From contig NC_003283.11 in NCBI RefSeq assembly GCF_000002985.6, positions 12,896,001 to 12,960,000 on the forward strand: a stretch of DNA of 64,000 nucleotides, given 5' to 3'. The notes below the pieces were generated by a model. That model ran no database searches, was not told the DNA's origin, and was given only the letters and a program-made list of their open reading frames with translations. Both the position numbers and the translations under genes were made by a program. This DNA is from Caenorhabditis elegans. Lineage: Eukaryota; Nematoda; Chromadorea; Rhabditida; Rhabditidae. Below, piece after piece: positions 25,595 to 37,034 of this stretch (position 1 is the stretch's first letter; the number at the start of each line of letters is the position of its first letter).

Positions 25595-26620
25595 AATAGA
25601 AGATCAACCGCAAAAAAGCTTTATCCTGCCAGCATATCATAATTGTGACGTTGTTTTTTTCGGAAATTGTAAATAATAAATTATATGAAGTGATACTTTT
25701 ATTTCAGATGTTTAATTATAATTATTATTTGGATAAGTAATATTCAATCCGGTTAAAAGAACATAATAATGTTCTCAAAATGTTATTTTATCAAACGCTT
25801 TGTTTGAAGTTACTGTATTCCATTAACACATAAAGTGTGTCTCTGACATTTGATGTGATCTCTGGGGGAATTCAGTTTCCTTATAAATTTTTGCTATCAA
25901 GAAATTATAGATGACGAAATTGATAAGGAGTCACACGGTTAACACATTGAAATTTCAATCAAGAACATCACGAACTTTCCATACGAAACAGATGAAAGAA
26001 AATTTTTGACTTGAATTTGGATTGAATGTGTGGGTTTATTGCGCGCGAGCTTGACGAAATGGTCCAGGACGGCATATTACAAAGTTTGTCGTTCCTGCAA
26101 CAAACTGTTTAAAAAATGTTATCTCATAACTCTTTTTAGTTCATCTTCTGTATTTCCGATTACTTAATAATAATTTTTAACTTTCTTATTAGAGTGAAAA
26201 ATAAGCTGTGTTGTATTTTTGTGCTGCGATTTTTCTTAGCTTCTATATGGTAGTTATAGTAGACTGCTAGTCGAGGACAAAAAAATTACGTGGTAAAGAC
26301 TAAAAGTCAAACAAAATTTTTATCAAGTAATTTTTCAATATCTAAACATAAAAAAGTGCATTAATTAATTTTTGTCCAATTCTATCTGTTAAACAGTTTT
26401 CAAGTATTTTATATTGTTTTTGCTATCTGTTCACTCTCCTGAACACTACACTGTAGCCTATTTTGAAGGGAATAGTGTAGTGATCTTATCATTGTAACCA
26501 CCACTTTTTGTATTTTTGTTTCAAAATGGTCGCATTTTCGTCTATTTCACTTACATTATTTAAGAAAACGTATTTCATTTAGAACATTTTTTCCATACAA
26601 TTTTCAGAAAATAAGTAATA
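25595..26620. other. Spacer between lipl-1 and dhrs-4
   Basis: This is about 1 kb of AT-rich sequence. It contains the lipl-1 3' end and the dhrs-4 promoter. TTTTCAG at 26601-26607, 13 bases before the dhrs-4 ATG, is a probable trans-splice acceptor. No gene or repeat was recognised. Confidence 0.45.
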
Positions 26621-28115
26621 ATGCCTAGCAACTGCCGCCGTTTTGAAGGAAAGGTTGCAATTGTGACTGCAGCGACTAAAGGGTGAGACAATGATTTTTG
26701 GAAAATTACTAAGTTGTTCGAAGAAATCCTTGGTAAAGTTTTTCCAGTAATTTTTTTAAACCAATTATTATTTCAAATATATCTTCGCAATTGTTTTTGT
26801 TTCATTTGAAAATCAATACATGTTTCTAAAGTGTTTATAAAAATTGTCCCTATTTTTTATAAAAGCTTTGAAATAATAAATTGAATAACTTATAGGATTG
26901 GACTTGCAATTGCTGAAAGACTACTGGATGAAGGAGCATCCGTTGTTATTGGAAGCAGAAATCAGAAGAATGTTGATGAAGCAATTGAGTATTTAAAGAA
27001 CAAAGGATTGACGAAAGTTGCCGGAATTGCTGGCCATATTGCAAGCACTGATGATCAGAAGAAACTTGTTGATTTTGTGAGATATATTTATTAAAAAGAA
27101 AAATTACAATTTCAATACATTTATCTATTTTTTAGACTCTTCAAAAGTTCGGAAAAATTAATATTCTTGTGAATAACCATGGAATTAACCCAGCATTTGG
27201 TCACATTCTCGAAGTTTCGGATCAAGTTTGGGATAAGCTGTTTGAGGTAAATGTGAAGGCTGGATTCCAAATGACAAAACTTGTACATCCACATATTGCC
27301 AAAGAAGGTGGTGGAGCAATTATCTTCAACGCCTCGTATTCCGCCTATAAAAGTCCACCAGGAATTGCTGCATACGGTGTGACCAAGACTACTCTTGTTG
27401 GGTTAACAAGGGCATTGGCGATGGGATTGGCCAAGGATAATATTCGAGTTAATGGTATTGCTCCTGGAGTTATCAAAACTAAAATGAGCCAAGTGGTAAG
27501 TTTTTGTTTCAAATATTTAGTTTTTAGTAATCTAATGATATACAAATGGTGTGAATTTCAATTTAGTTTCTCCAAAATTGCTCAAAGGTTTTCTTGAGCT
27601 GTTAGCTTAAAGTTCAAAATTCATGGATATATTCTCCGCAAATCGCTCCTCCTGGAGCGCGGACGGGGCGCGACTAGATTACGGGTTCGCGCTCCAGTCA
27701 CACGTTTTTTCGCGCTCCTTTCGCGCCTCGTTGGCGCTCTGATCGCGTCCCATAAAATTTCGTAAGAATTTTTCAAATTCGGAATGCGCGCGGAGCAAAC
27801 GCAATTGGAGCGCGGACGTGGCGCGTAAGGAGCGCGAAAAAAAGGGTGACTGGAGCGCGAACCCGTGATCTAGTCGCGCCCCGTCCGCGCTCCATGACGA
27901 GAGATTTGCCGAGTTCTTACCAAAATATTTTCCAGCTTTGGGATGGTGGTGAAGACGCAGAGAAGGAGCTCACCGATATTCAAGAAATTGCTCTTGGAAG
28001 ACTCGGAGTACCAGATGATTGTGCTGGAACTGTAGCATACTTGGCATCTGATGATTCATCATATATTACAGGAGAAATGATTATTATTGCTGGAGGTGTT
28101 CAAGCTCGTCTTTAG
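26621..28115 (+). CDS. dhrs-4: Short-chain dehydrogenase/reductase, DHRS4 type
   Basis: Four exons (26621-26682, 26896-27076, 27136-27495, 27936-28115) encode 260 residues, the usual SDR length. The Rossmann dinucleotide motif TAATKGIG (about residues 15-22, split by intron 1) is followed by VNNHG, the catalytic Ser in NASYSAYKS, the YGVTK catalytic Tyr/Lys pair, RVNGIAPG and a C-terminal GGVQARL. Mammalian DHRS4 reduces carbonyls and retinal with NADPH and is peroxisomal through a C-terminal SRL. The terminal ARL here is a plausible PTS1 variant, so peroxisomal location is likely (inference). Intron 3 carries a GC-rich palindrome (27638-27912). Confidence 0.96.
27638..27912. repeat. GC-rich palindromic element in dhrs-4 intron 3
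   Basis: The left arm (CTGGAGCGCGGACGGGGCGC, then ACGGGTTCGCGCTCCAGTCAC and TTTTTTCGCGCTCC) is mirrored by the right arm (GGAGCGCGAAAAAAAGGG, TGACTGGAGCGCGAACCCGTG, GCGCCCCGTCCGCGCTCCA). A loop of about 70 bases (roughly 27737-27805) separates them. The GC content is far above the surroundings. This word family is a common C. elegans GC-rich fold-back repeat, recognised from memory. Confidence 0.8.
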
Positions 28116-28440
28116 CTATTTAATTATCTTTTCAATAAATACATTTGCAATTTGCTTTTTAAGTTGTTTTAATTGTTTGCTCATTTTTTTTCCCCAAATT
28201 CATAACACCTTTTCACCCTTAACACCCAAATTCATAACACCTAATGATAGTTTCTATTTGCTTCCGGTCTGAATCAACCGAAAATAATAATTCGGGAGGA
28301 AATCGGAAGAAAAAGAAGGCAGATTTGACACTATTTGCTCTGACCGGCGGCGCTCCAAATCCGCCTCGCTCTGACATTTGCACTGTCTCCTGGTGGACAC
28401 TGAGTCTGCTGCCATTCGTCGTCCCATTTGATGTGCCCAG
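28116..28440. other. dhrs-4 3' flank and promoter of the lustrin-like gene
   Basis: An AATAAA at 28131-28136 (TTTCAATAAATAC) is the likely dhrs-4 poly(A) signal. From about 28280 the sequence becomes GC-rich and open on both strands, but no product is recognisable. The bases just before the next ATG read GCCCAG, a possible splice or trans-splice acceptor, so an upstream untranslated exon is possible. Confidence 0.45.
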
Positions 28441-31400
28441 ATGCAACGAATTTTTCTTTGTTGGCTTGCCATCGCCACCGTTTCCCAAACTGTTTCAGCA
28501 AAGAAGTTTATGAAAATATTCGCAGATGCGGGAATTGGAATTCATTGCCCGTCAGGTATGTTTTGAATTTTTCATTCGAGAATTTCAAGTTGAACCAATT
28601 CTTTGCTCCCAAATTATTGTTTAGTATTTTGAATTCAAAAATATTTGAGAACGTTTTTTTTTAATATTCCAAGAAACTGTTAATTCTGGAAATTATAAAA
28701 ATAGTTTGTCTGATCCTAGTAGGCTCGCTTATTTTATGCTCGGGTTTTCGGAGCTCGTTTTTCAATATTCATTTTTCCGTTTCTAGTTCTTTCTTATAAT
28801 TCAAATAGTCCTAGAATTAATGAAAAATAATTATTCAAATACAAGCATTGGATGCCCCAATTCTTTCGATTTTCCAGGCTTTCTAGTTTCAGAAAATGGT
28901 ATTAATATCTGATTTCAAAAATCCATTTTATATTTTAATTTCTGAATTTTGTTTTGAAAATCTTCATTATTTCAAGGCAACAAAGTGTATATTCACCCAA
29001 TCAGTGGTGATTTACAACTGTGTACCCAACAACTAGGAGTCTACAATGAGACAAGCTGTCCTGGAGGAACAGCTTGTGAACGGTTTCCTATATTGATTCC
29101 TGGATTCCAGGTAACGTTTTATACTCTTTCCATTGCTAAGAAATCAATTAATTTATAGGACTATTGTTGCTGGTCTGAAAGCAATCCAGAATCTGAACTA
29201 TCATCGGAACTTGAAATTGTGAAACCTCCAATGTCAAAACGAAAACCGGGAGTTACAGTTGCACCAATTGATGAGGAGGACAATGAAAAAATATTTCCAA
29301 TTGATGAAGAAGAGGAAGAAGATTTGAAAATTGAAGAGAAAAAATCAGTGAGAAAGCTATCAAGTGATGAAGACGAAGAAGAAGAAATTGAATGGGAATT
29401 TGAAACAACGACTGTGAAACCAAGAAAAACTAAAAGTAGAAAAGTACCAATTATTACTACCACAGAGCCACCCATGTTGATTACAACCACTATTAAGTTA
29501 GTTTAACATACAAATATTTTTATCATCTCAAAATTTTCAGATCTGCACCATCTCGACGCCCTCAATGTAATGATCCAGATAAAACAGTTCTAATTGATTA
29601 TGGAAATCGCTTGAGAGACTGCTATTTTACGGTGAGCCAAAAAAATTTACACGGTAGAAAACTTCCACATACCGTAACTTTAAACTGATCTGCTTTGGTT
29701 TTATGTAGGTCCAATTATTATTTTTAAAGTTGACTAGAAATATTTTTTAAAAATACTGAACATTTTGAAAGTGAGTAGAGCGAGGGGGTCTAAACAAAAA
29801 CCAAAATTTAAAAAAGTTTCCTTCAGCAATGTCTCCGTGGTTTCAAATGCGAGTTCAATCGAGAAATTCGTCGTTTCATTTGTTGTGGAAATGAAATTGA
29901 TGTGCCACCAGCAGGATTGCCACGTATTCCAGAACCATCTCCTGTTATTAAATCCCGCCCGTTTCGTCCTAATCGTCCGTTTGGGAGACTAAATGATGGT
30001 GAAGAGGATGAAGGAAATACTGACGGAGAAAACCGTGGTCCCAGAAATCCAATAGTTCCGTTTAATCAAGCCGGCCCATTTCAAGGTCCAATAGTTTCAC
30101 CCAAAGTTGAGTCAATGATTGAAAATAGTCTTGGATCGACATCGATGCCAAATCCTAACAGAAAAAGTAAATACGACGAAGATGATGATTATGAAGATGG
30201 TGATGGAAATGGATGCAATGGAAATGGATGTTCATATGGAAGAAGAGGTGGAGGAAATCAAAACTCTGGAGGTGGATGTGAAATGAATTGTAGAAGAAAT
30301 GGTGGAGGGAATAACGATGGATGTGGATGCAATAGAAGAGGAGGAAATAATAATGGAAACAGAGGTGGAAACAGTCAAGAATGTGGAAATGGTGGTTGTC
30401 CATGGAATGGGAATAACAACAACAACAATAACAATGGAAACCGTCCTAGAAGACCTCGGCCAGATACAGATTACGAAGAAAATGAAAATGGATGTGAAGC
30501 AGATCTTGGTGGATCAAATGGTGGAGGAAATGGACCAGTACCTCCAATCCCAGAGCCGAAACCTTTGTGCAAGGGACTGAAGTTTAAGAAAACTGCAAAT
30601 GGGGGAGGAGGAAACAATAATAACAACAATAACAATAATAATAGGAATAATGGACCACCGCCTAGAAATAATGGTAACAATAATGGAAATGGACGACCGA
30701 TGAAACCACCTTCATCGTCTGGATCTGGATCGAATCGAAGAAGTGGTCCACCACCACCACCGCCGCCGCCAAGATCATCGGGTGCCAATGGCAATAGAAA
30801 CGGAGGTGGAGGAAATCGACGAAATAATAACAAGAATTCATCTAATAGTAATAATAACAATAACTTCAATGGAAATGGAAATGGAGACGGAAGTTATAAT
30901 AACAATAATGACAACTGTGATTTTGAAAATCGATGTGGAGGGCAAGGAGGATTTGAGAATGGAAATGAGAATCAGAGATTTAGTAGTCGGAAACGTACGT
31001 GTTTCTAGTTTTTATGCTTTGAGACTAATCAGTTAAATTAATATTTTGAGGTGTGAGCCACATTTTTTTAAAAGTTTTAAAATAATTATAGTTTTTTTTT
31101 TCAAATTGCTCTTTCGAAGTTGTTTTATTCAAACAATCAAACAAAATATAGGAACATTTTGTTTTATTCTCAAAAACTATTTTCAAAGTTGCCAAACCTT
31201 AGCTGATACTATTTTCTGAGCATGGAATCTTTTTTTATAAAAAGTAGTTTGTTCAATAAATTTCTGTAAAAAAATAAGTGTTTTCACAAATTTTAAAGTT
31301 GAAAAAATGTTTCCCTGACTTTTATTTTAGGAGAATCATCTAAAACCATAGCTAGATGTTGAAAAATAATCATATGCTATAGATGTCAACATTACAGTCT

Positions 31401-31997
31401 AGTCTAATTTTCATGCGCCTTCTCATAATAGGTGTAATTCAGACAAGTGCTTGCCTTTTCTCCGCAATCTGCATTTTTTACACATTCATCAAAATGTTTG
31501 TATTCTTGACAAATGCAGACGCATAAATCATCTTTCTCAAAATCTAACCACTTTCCCTAAATCTCTGATGTTTTCCTTATTACAGAGCCTCCTCCGAAAC
31601 CATCCGCTAATAACAATAATGGAGACAGAAAGTTACCACGTTCCGTTCCATACATACCTCCTCAATCCCCACCCAGTGAGTGTTGGTCCAATTAACACTA
31701 TTATTTTTTAACATTCAGATTTACAGCCTTCAACGATTGCCCTAAAGGAGCTGAGTATCTAGATGGATTCAATGCTCCAAAATGTCTACCTCCAGCAATT
31801 GATTCATGTCCAATGAGTCATAACAAGTAAGAAAACTTTTAAAAATTAAATACTAGACCAATTTCCAAATTCAGAAAAATTTTCTAGAAGTTGAGCAAAG
31901 CGTTGAATATAAAACCAATGTTTTCCGAAAATAATTTAATTTCAGATGCCGTTATTCATCTCGGTTCGGACATCATCTCTGCTGTAATTCCCAGTAA
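28441..31997 (+). CDS. Secreted lustrin-like cysteine-rich protein with Asn/Gly runs
   Basis: Eight exons (28441-28555, 28977-29110, 29159-29496, 29541-29631, 29827-30994, 31586-31675, 31727-31826, 31946-31997) join in phase to 695 residues. After a signal peptide (about 1-20) comes a cysteine module (CPSGN, CTQQ, CPGGTACE, DYCCW), a long acidic Lys/Glu segment, a second module (CNDPD, CYFTQCLRGFKC, FICCGNE), then about 370 residues of Asn-, Gly-, Pro- and Arg-rich sequence, and a final module (DCPKGAEYLDG, CLPP, SCPMSHNKCRYSS, HHLCCNSQ). The CC-pair modules resemble lustrin cysteine-rich repeats of worm and mollusc matrix proteins. A role in cuticle or other extracellular matrix is inferred. 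A poly(A) signal lies near 32157. Confidence 0.85.
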
Positions 31998-33486
31998 TTT
32001 ATTTTTATTGTAAAATCAACGAAAGTCACATCTAACATTCCGACAAATCAGAGTTCTATGTAAATTTATTTTTTTTCACTTGTTCCTCATTCACTTTTTT
32101 ACTTGATCAGAATATTGTCGTCTTAATCAAAGTGTTCTTTTTATCCACTTTCTTCTAAATAAAACAGTTTATCTAATTGCATTGTGTGTTTCAAATTGTT
32201 CCTTTCCTCACCATTCAAACGCATTAGATGAATCCATTAGAGGATTGGAGAATCAACCCTTTCGTGAGAACACCTTCATTCGTTAATCCTTCTATTCTTT
32301 ATTTTTGATGCTTCTATTTTGATTTTGATCCAGTTAACCTCAGATGAATTTTTCACGCTGGGAGGAAATCGTTAGAAATATGATCGATATTTTCCATGTT
32401 TGTCATTGCTAGACTGATTTGTTATTTTTAGCAAAAACCAAATTCTTGGCTCAATCTAGTTTTAGTCTTAGTCTCCAAAATAGAGGGCTTATAAGCGCAA
32501 TACTTATTCGGTTTTTACTGCAATTTTTACCTGCTATTGGTTTGGTCGGAAATTTTCAATGGTTGTTTGGTGTTGATTCAAAAAACGGTTGGGCTCGTCG
32601 CTGGTTTTGAGCTATAACATTCCCGTGATGGATATTTCTGGATTTTTTCGGTTTATTTTTAATGTTTAGGTTTGATTCTGAAAATCCTCTGAAAACCAAC
32701 AAAACCAGTGAGCCCCATTCAAGCAGGGGGAAAACTTGAAATCGAGAAAATATGTTACACAGCAGAGAGGGATGCCTGATCACCAATGTCTGATACAATT
32801 CATATCCTCTTATGAATAGTGTAACGGTTTTATCTTGACTAGAATTTTATAATATATAATAACAATGGTTTGTCAAGAGGTCTACTAGAAAGTTCACCAG
32901 CTTCTTTCGCTATTTATTTTCTTATTTTCGTATTTTCTCGAGGATTTCCTCCAAGAATCGTAGAACCGATTCTCCTCTCTTTATTGAGGTCATCTCGCCG
33001 TCTATGTCGTTTTGATTTGTCTACTATCTCACTTCTTCTTGAAAGCATCTCAGTTCTCGACACCCGACACATTTTTCCTCCTTTTTGGATATATTCGCAA
33101 CGTTGATTCTTCCTCAAGCTTTTACTAACTTTCCTTCCGACTTTCCCTCTATCAACGCCCTGTATCAACTATCCCTTTTTATTATTTTTGCCATTGACCG
33201 TGAGAGGACAAGATTGGCAAGCTACGGTTGCCAACCGCAGTCTCCATATCTACATACACCGTCCCCCAATACTTCTTTCCCTCTATCCGTCTCTATTCCA
33301 TTTTTTCTCAAAAACCGCTTCGAAGCCTTTTTGTGATGGTAGTGAGGAGAGATGTATAAGCCGTGCCTTGCCTCATCCCTCGTTTCACTTTCCACTCACA
33401 CTTCACCCAACCACTTTCTTACCACAGTCTTTTTTTGCCACTTTTCAACTTCACCTTCTTCAACTTTTGTTTCTTAATTACAGGCA
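31998..33486. other. Spacer and promoter of the Pro/Gln-rich gene
   Basis: This is about 1.5 kb without a gene. The first part is the 3' flank of the lustrin-like gene. From about 32900 to 33480 the + strand is pyrimidine-rich (CTCTC, TTTCC), typical of a worm promoter. A short palindrome TTGGCAAGCTACGGTTGCCAA spans about 33215-33235, and GTATAAGCC at about 33353 could be a TATA element. Open frames in this stretch lack any recognisable features. Confidence 0.45.
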
Positions 33487-36400
33487 ATGAACTTACTACA
33501 GGTCCTGTTATCTTCTTTTTTACTTGCAGTAGAATCTCAAGTGAGCCGAATTTTTTTCAAAATTCTTTGTAAATCGAACATAGTTCTAGGTTGCTCCAAT
33601 TGTGCATCCTGCCTTATTAGAAGGCCCACAAAACGAAGTAGTGCCATCATTAATCTTCCCTTCAAATCGAGTTGGCTCCAAAAACCGGCTAAGGTCACGA
33701 GTCTTTCGAGATGCTTCTTCACAAGGTATATTGTTTGCCCACACATGAACTTGATCTCTTCTGATCATCTATTCCCATTTGTGTTCTAATAAGATGAAAC
33801 AATTATCATAAGTGCTGAATATACTTGATGGTCGCAATGAATCACCAAAACAAGCTGTGTTAATGTAAAAGTGCTTACTTTCTCTCAATGTTTTTCACAG
33901 TATCCATAAATTCTTCGTCAGAAGTACGGTACACATGAAACAGTGACTATGTGGATTTCTGCGAAACGCCAGTTAAATGTGGAGTAACGGGGTTTTTATT
34001 TTGTTATTGGCTTCAACAAACCGAATTTTATTGTGACTTCTTTAAAATTTATTCTTGAAAATGGCATTAATGTGGCTGAAATCTTCAATTTTTCAATTTG
34101 ACCCAGTCATTTATCTTCTTGTTTTAGTGTTAATTTAGGTCAATTTTGAGCTGACAGGTGCGCAGCTACCATACTGATCATATTGATACTGAATAAGGGC
34201 AACGGATAAGTGGGTAGTATTGAACGTCTTAGCTACGTAGAATTATACGTTTTTGAAATTGCAATAAAACTGTTTCTCACAGTTTTACGAAGTTTGATTA
34301 AAACATCAGTCTTTGAAGCCATTTTCAAACCAAAAATTTCGCAGCTCCGTCGTGACATTTAGAGTGGTAAACGAACACTAGATAATTTAAGACTACATAA
34401 TGATTTTTTTTTGAAACACACAATCAACAGAAGAAATTATGTCTAAATCAGATAATTAATTTTCGTTTTCAGGCTACAAAGGTCTCGTAGACAGCCCACG
34501 ACTGTTCAGGGCATCTGGTCGTTTCCATAAACGAGTTCAATCAGCAACCACCCATGATATTCAGAATGTCCCGTTACCACAAGGTATTCTTATTCATTCA
34601 ATATAATTATAATCCAAAAAAATCAGAAACTCTACAAATTGTGTCATACAAGTACGATGCGGAAAAGCATGACGAGAAGAAAATGTCCGACAACGACGTT
34701 ATAACAAATGAAGAAGCTGAAGATGTTTGTGAACTTTTCAATTTCCGTTTAAATAGTTTCGTATTAAGTTGAAATTTCAGCATGCACGTGGAATTGAGAG
34801 AACAACAATGTCGATTAAACCAAGAGAAGGTGAAATCACTGAACCAATGACAACAACCACTCAAATGCCAGAACACAATTCTATCAATGTGAGTTTTCAG
34901 TGTACTTCCAAAAAAAAGACGACCGCAAAAAAGGGAGTAAAGTAAGTAAGTGAAAAAAGGTACCGTTAAGACAGTCAATTCGCAAAAAAAAATGTGAAAG
35001 CTTTAAATTCGAATAGTTGGTTCGTGAATATCTGAAACTCCTATTCATACCAAAACAATCTAAAATCAAAAAATCTACATCCGAAAATCTAAACAAAAAT
35101 CAAGAAAACTTCATAAATACGAAGAATTTCTGCCTAAAATTCCTTTACGAGGGAAGTAGATAAACTTAATGTCTGACTTCGGCATGACATAGTATTTTTT
35201 CGATAAAAGAGTGATAATATGATGCCTCCAAACAAAAAATTTAGCTGCCTCGCTCCAGGTTCAGCAAAGTTATGACGTTTTGAAAGTGTCGAAAAAAATT
35301 TCTTGACCAAACCCTAGCAAAAAACTTTCAAATTAAAAAAAAACAATTTTTTTTTCAAAAAATTGATAAAAACTGTTTTAACTTATACAAAAATGTGAAA
35401 AACATATATCATACATGTTTTTTCTCACCACGGACAAAAAACCACATTGCTTGATCTACATATCTTGAGCAAAATTCCAAAAAATACATTTTCTTGTAGA
35501 TAAATTTGTGGGTTTTTTGAGAGTTATGAGCTAAAATTTGAATGGCATACGTTTTTCACTGTTTTGAATCATTTACAAACATGTCTTCCTCTTTACAATT
35601 TTTTTTTTTTTGAAAATTTTGAAATTTTGTAAAAAGGTTTTTTAGTCACTTTCATTCAAAACGTCATAACTTTGCTCCGGGGCAGCTAAATTTTTTGGAG
35701 GGATCATTAGTATCACTCTTTTATCGAAAAAATACTATGTCATGCCGAAGTCAGACATTAAGTTTATCTACTTCCCTTGTTAGGTACGAGTTTCAGAAAT
35801 TTGCAACAGTAAAATTATGTTGAATTCAGTCTTTAATACTTTTTGATTCAGTATTTTCATGTATTCTTCAAATGCTCGATAATAGTTAGGTATCTATCCA
35901 ATTGTAAAAACTTCCAGGAAATCAGAGAAAATAGTATTCAACCAGTTCGTCCAAAAACATTTTTCCAAACGGTAACAGCTAATGGATCAAATGCTCCACC
36001 AAATCAGAATGCTCAGGTTATCCGAATTCCTTAGAGCTAATTTTAATAAATTAATTTTAGCTACCTCTTCAACCTCAACCTCCATTGGTATTCACTCCAC
36101 AACCACCAATTGCTCCTCCAACATTTACAATGCCATCATTAGTTCCACAGACTATTCAACAGCTTCCATCATCACTTCCTCAACAAGGTATTACAAGACA
36201 ACAGCCACCGCCAGCATTTCCACAGGCTTCTCAAATGGGCTTGAACCCCGTTGGAATGCCCCATCAACCATCGAATCCACTTGTTGCTTCGAACTTCAAC
36301 CAACCACAGCAACCAGTAACACTCACACCTCTGGGAACTAACCCAACGCCAACTGTAAGTAATCGAAAGAAAATTTTAAATTTTAAATGTTTGTTCTCTT

Positions 36401-36830
36401 TGGCAAAAAACTGCAAAGTGTTTATGGAAATTTTGAAACAGCCATTTTCGAGTATAAATTTAGAAAATTAGGAACCAGCAACAACGTTTATCTTTTTTTT
36501 TCATAGATTGGAGGGCTCCAGCAACCAAATTCCTTAAATTCCGGCGGTTTACCTCAACAGCAGCAATCAGCTCTTTCACCTAACCATAATGAAGAGAAAC
36601 ATGACACTCCTGAGCAACTTGGATGTGGCTGGGATTGGCTTACAAATTCTTGTAAAGATGTATTCGCTCTTAACTGGTGTGGAAAATGTCATGATTTCGG
36701 AAATATTTTCCTTCATGACTGTAAGTGTATTGCTCCATTAATTCCACTTCCAACAACTGTTCGTCCATCTCAACCACCACCTCCGCATCCTGTACAGCAA
36801 AGACATCCATTGTTCTTTTGGCTTATTTAA
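33487..36830 (+). CDS. Secreted Pro/Gln-rich protein with conserved Cys/Trp tail
   Basis: Eight exons (33487-33540, 33590-33725, 34473-34583, 34627-34724, 34781-34888, 35918-36016, 36061-36354, 36507-36830) give 407 residues. A signal peptide (MNLLQVLLSSFLLAVES) is followed by a basic region with LRSRVFRDASS, an acidic segment, and a long Pro/Gln/Thr-rich stretch (residues about 200-330). The only cysteines cluster near the C-terminus in LGCGWDWLTNSC, NWCGKCHDFG and HDCKCIAP, presumably a disulphide module, before a Pro-rich end HPLFFWLI. No family could be named with confidence. Secretion plus low-complexity linker plus small Cys module suggests extracellular matrix or cuticle. Two large introns are present; one (34889-35917) carries a palindromic element. 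Confidence 0.8.
35141..35789. repeat. Palindromic element in an intron
   Basis: The left arm (about 35149-35300) contains GGAAGTAGATAAACTTAATG, then CGGCATGACATAGTATTTTT and TTTAGCTGCC...AGTTATGACGTTTTGAA. The right arm (about 35635-35785) is its reverse complement with few mismatches. Arms are about 130-150 bases around an AT-rich centre of about 340 bases. No transposase frame is seen. It is a non-autonomous fold-back or MITE lying wholly inside the intron at 34889-35917. Confidence 0.85.
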
Positions 36831-37034
36831 ATATTGACAAACTCCCCGAAATTAATTATCTGATATTCGACTCGATCTCCTTTGGTTTTGTAATTCTCTC
36901 TTCGCATGTTTTATAGTTTGAAACTCAAGAACTTTTTGAAAAAATCAAAATAAAATGTATTTATTTAATATATTAAGTTAATGAAATTTTATAAATTTCA
37001 CATTAAACAATCAGAATATCATAAAATTGAAAAA

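Noticed and set aside
30471-30869. Minus-strand open frame of 132 residues, Leu/Pro rich
   Set aside because: It is the antisense of the Asn/Gly/Pro-rich exon of the lustrin-like gene; the open frame is a by-product of AAT/GGA/CCA triplet repeats.
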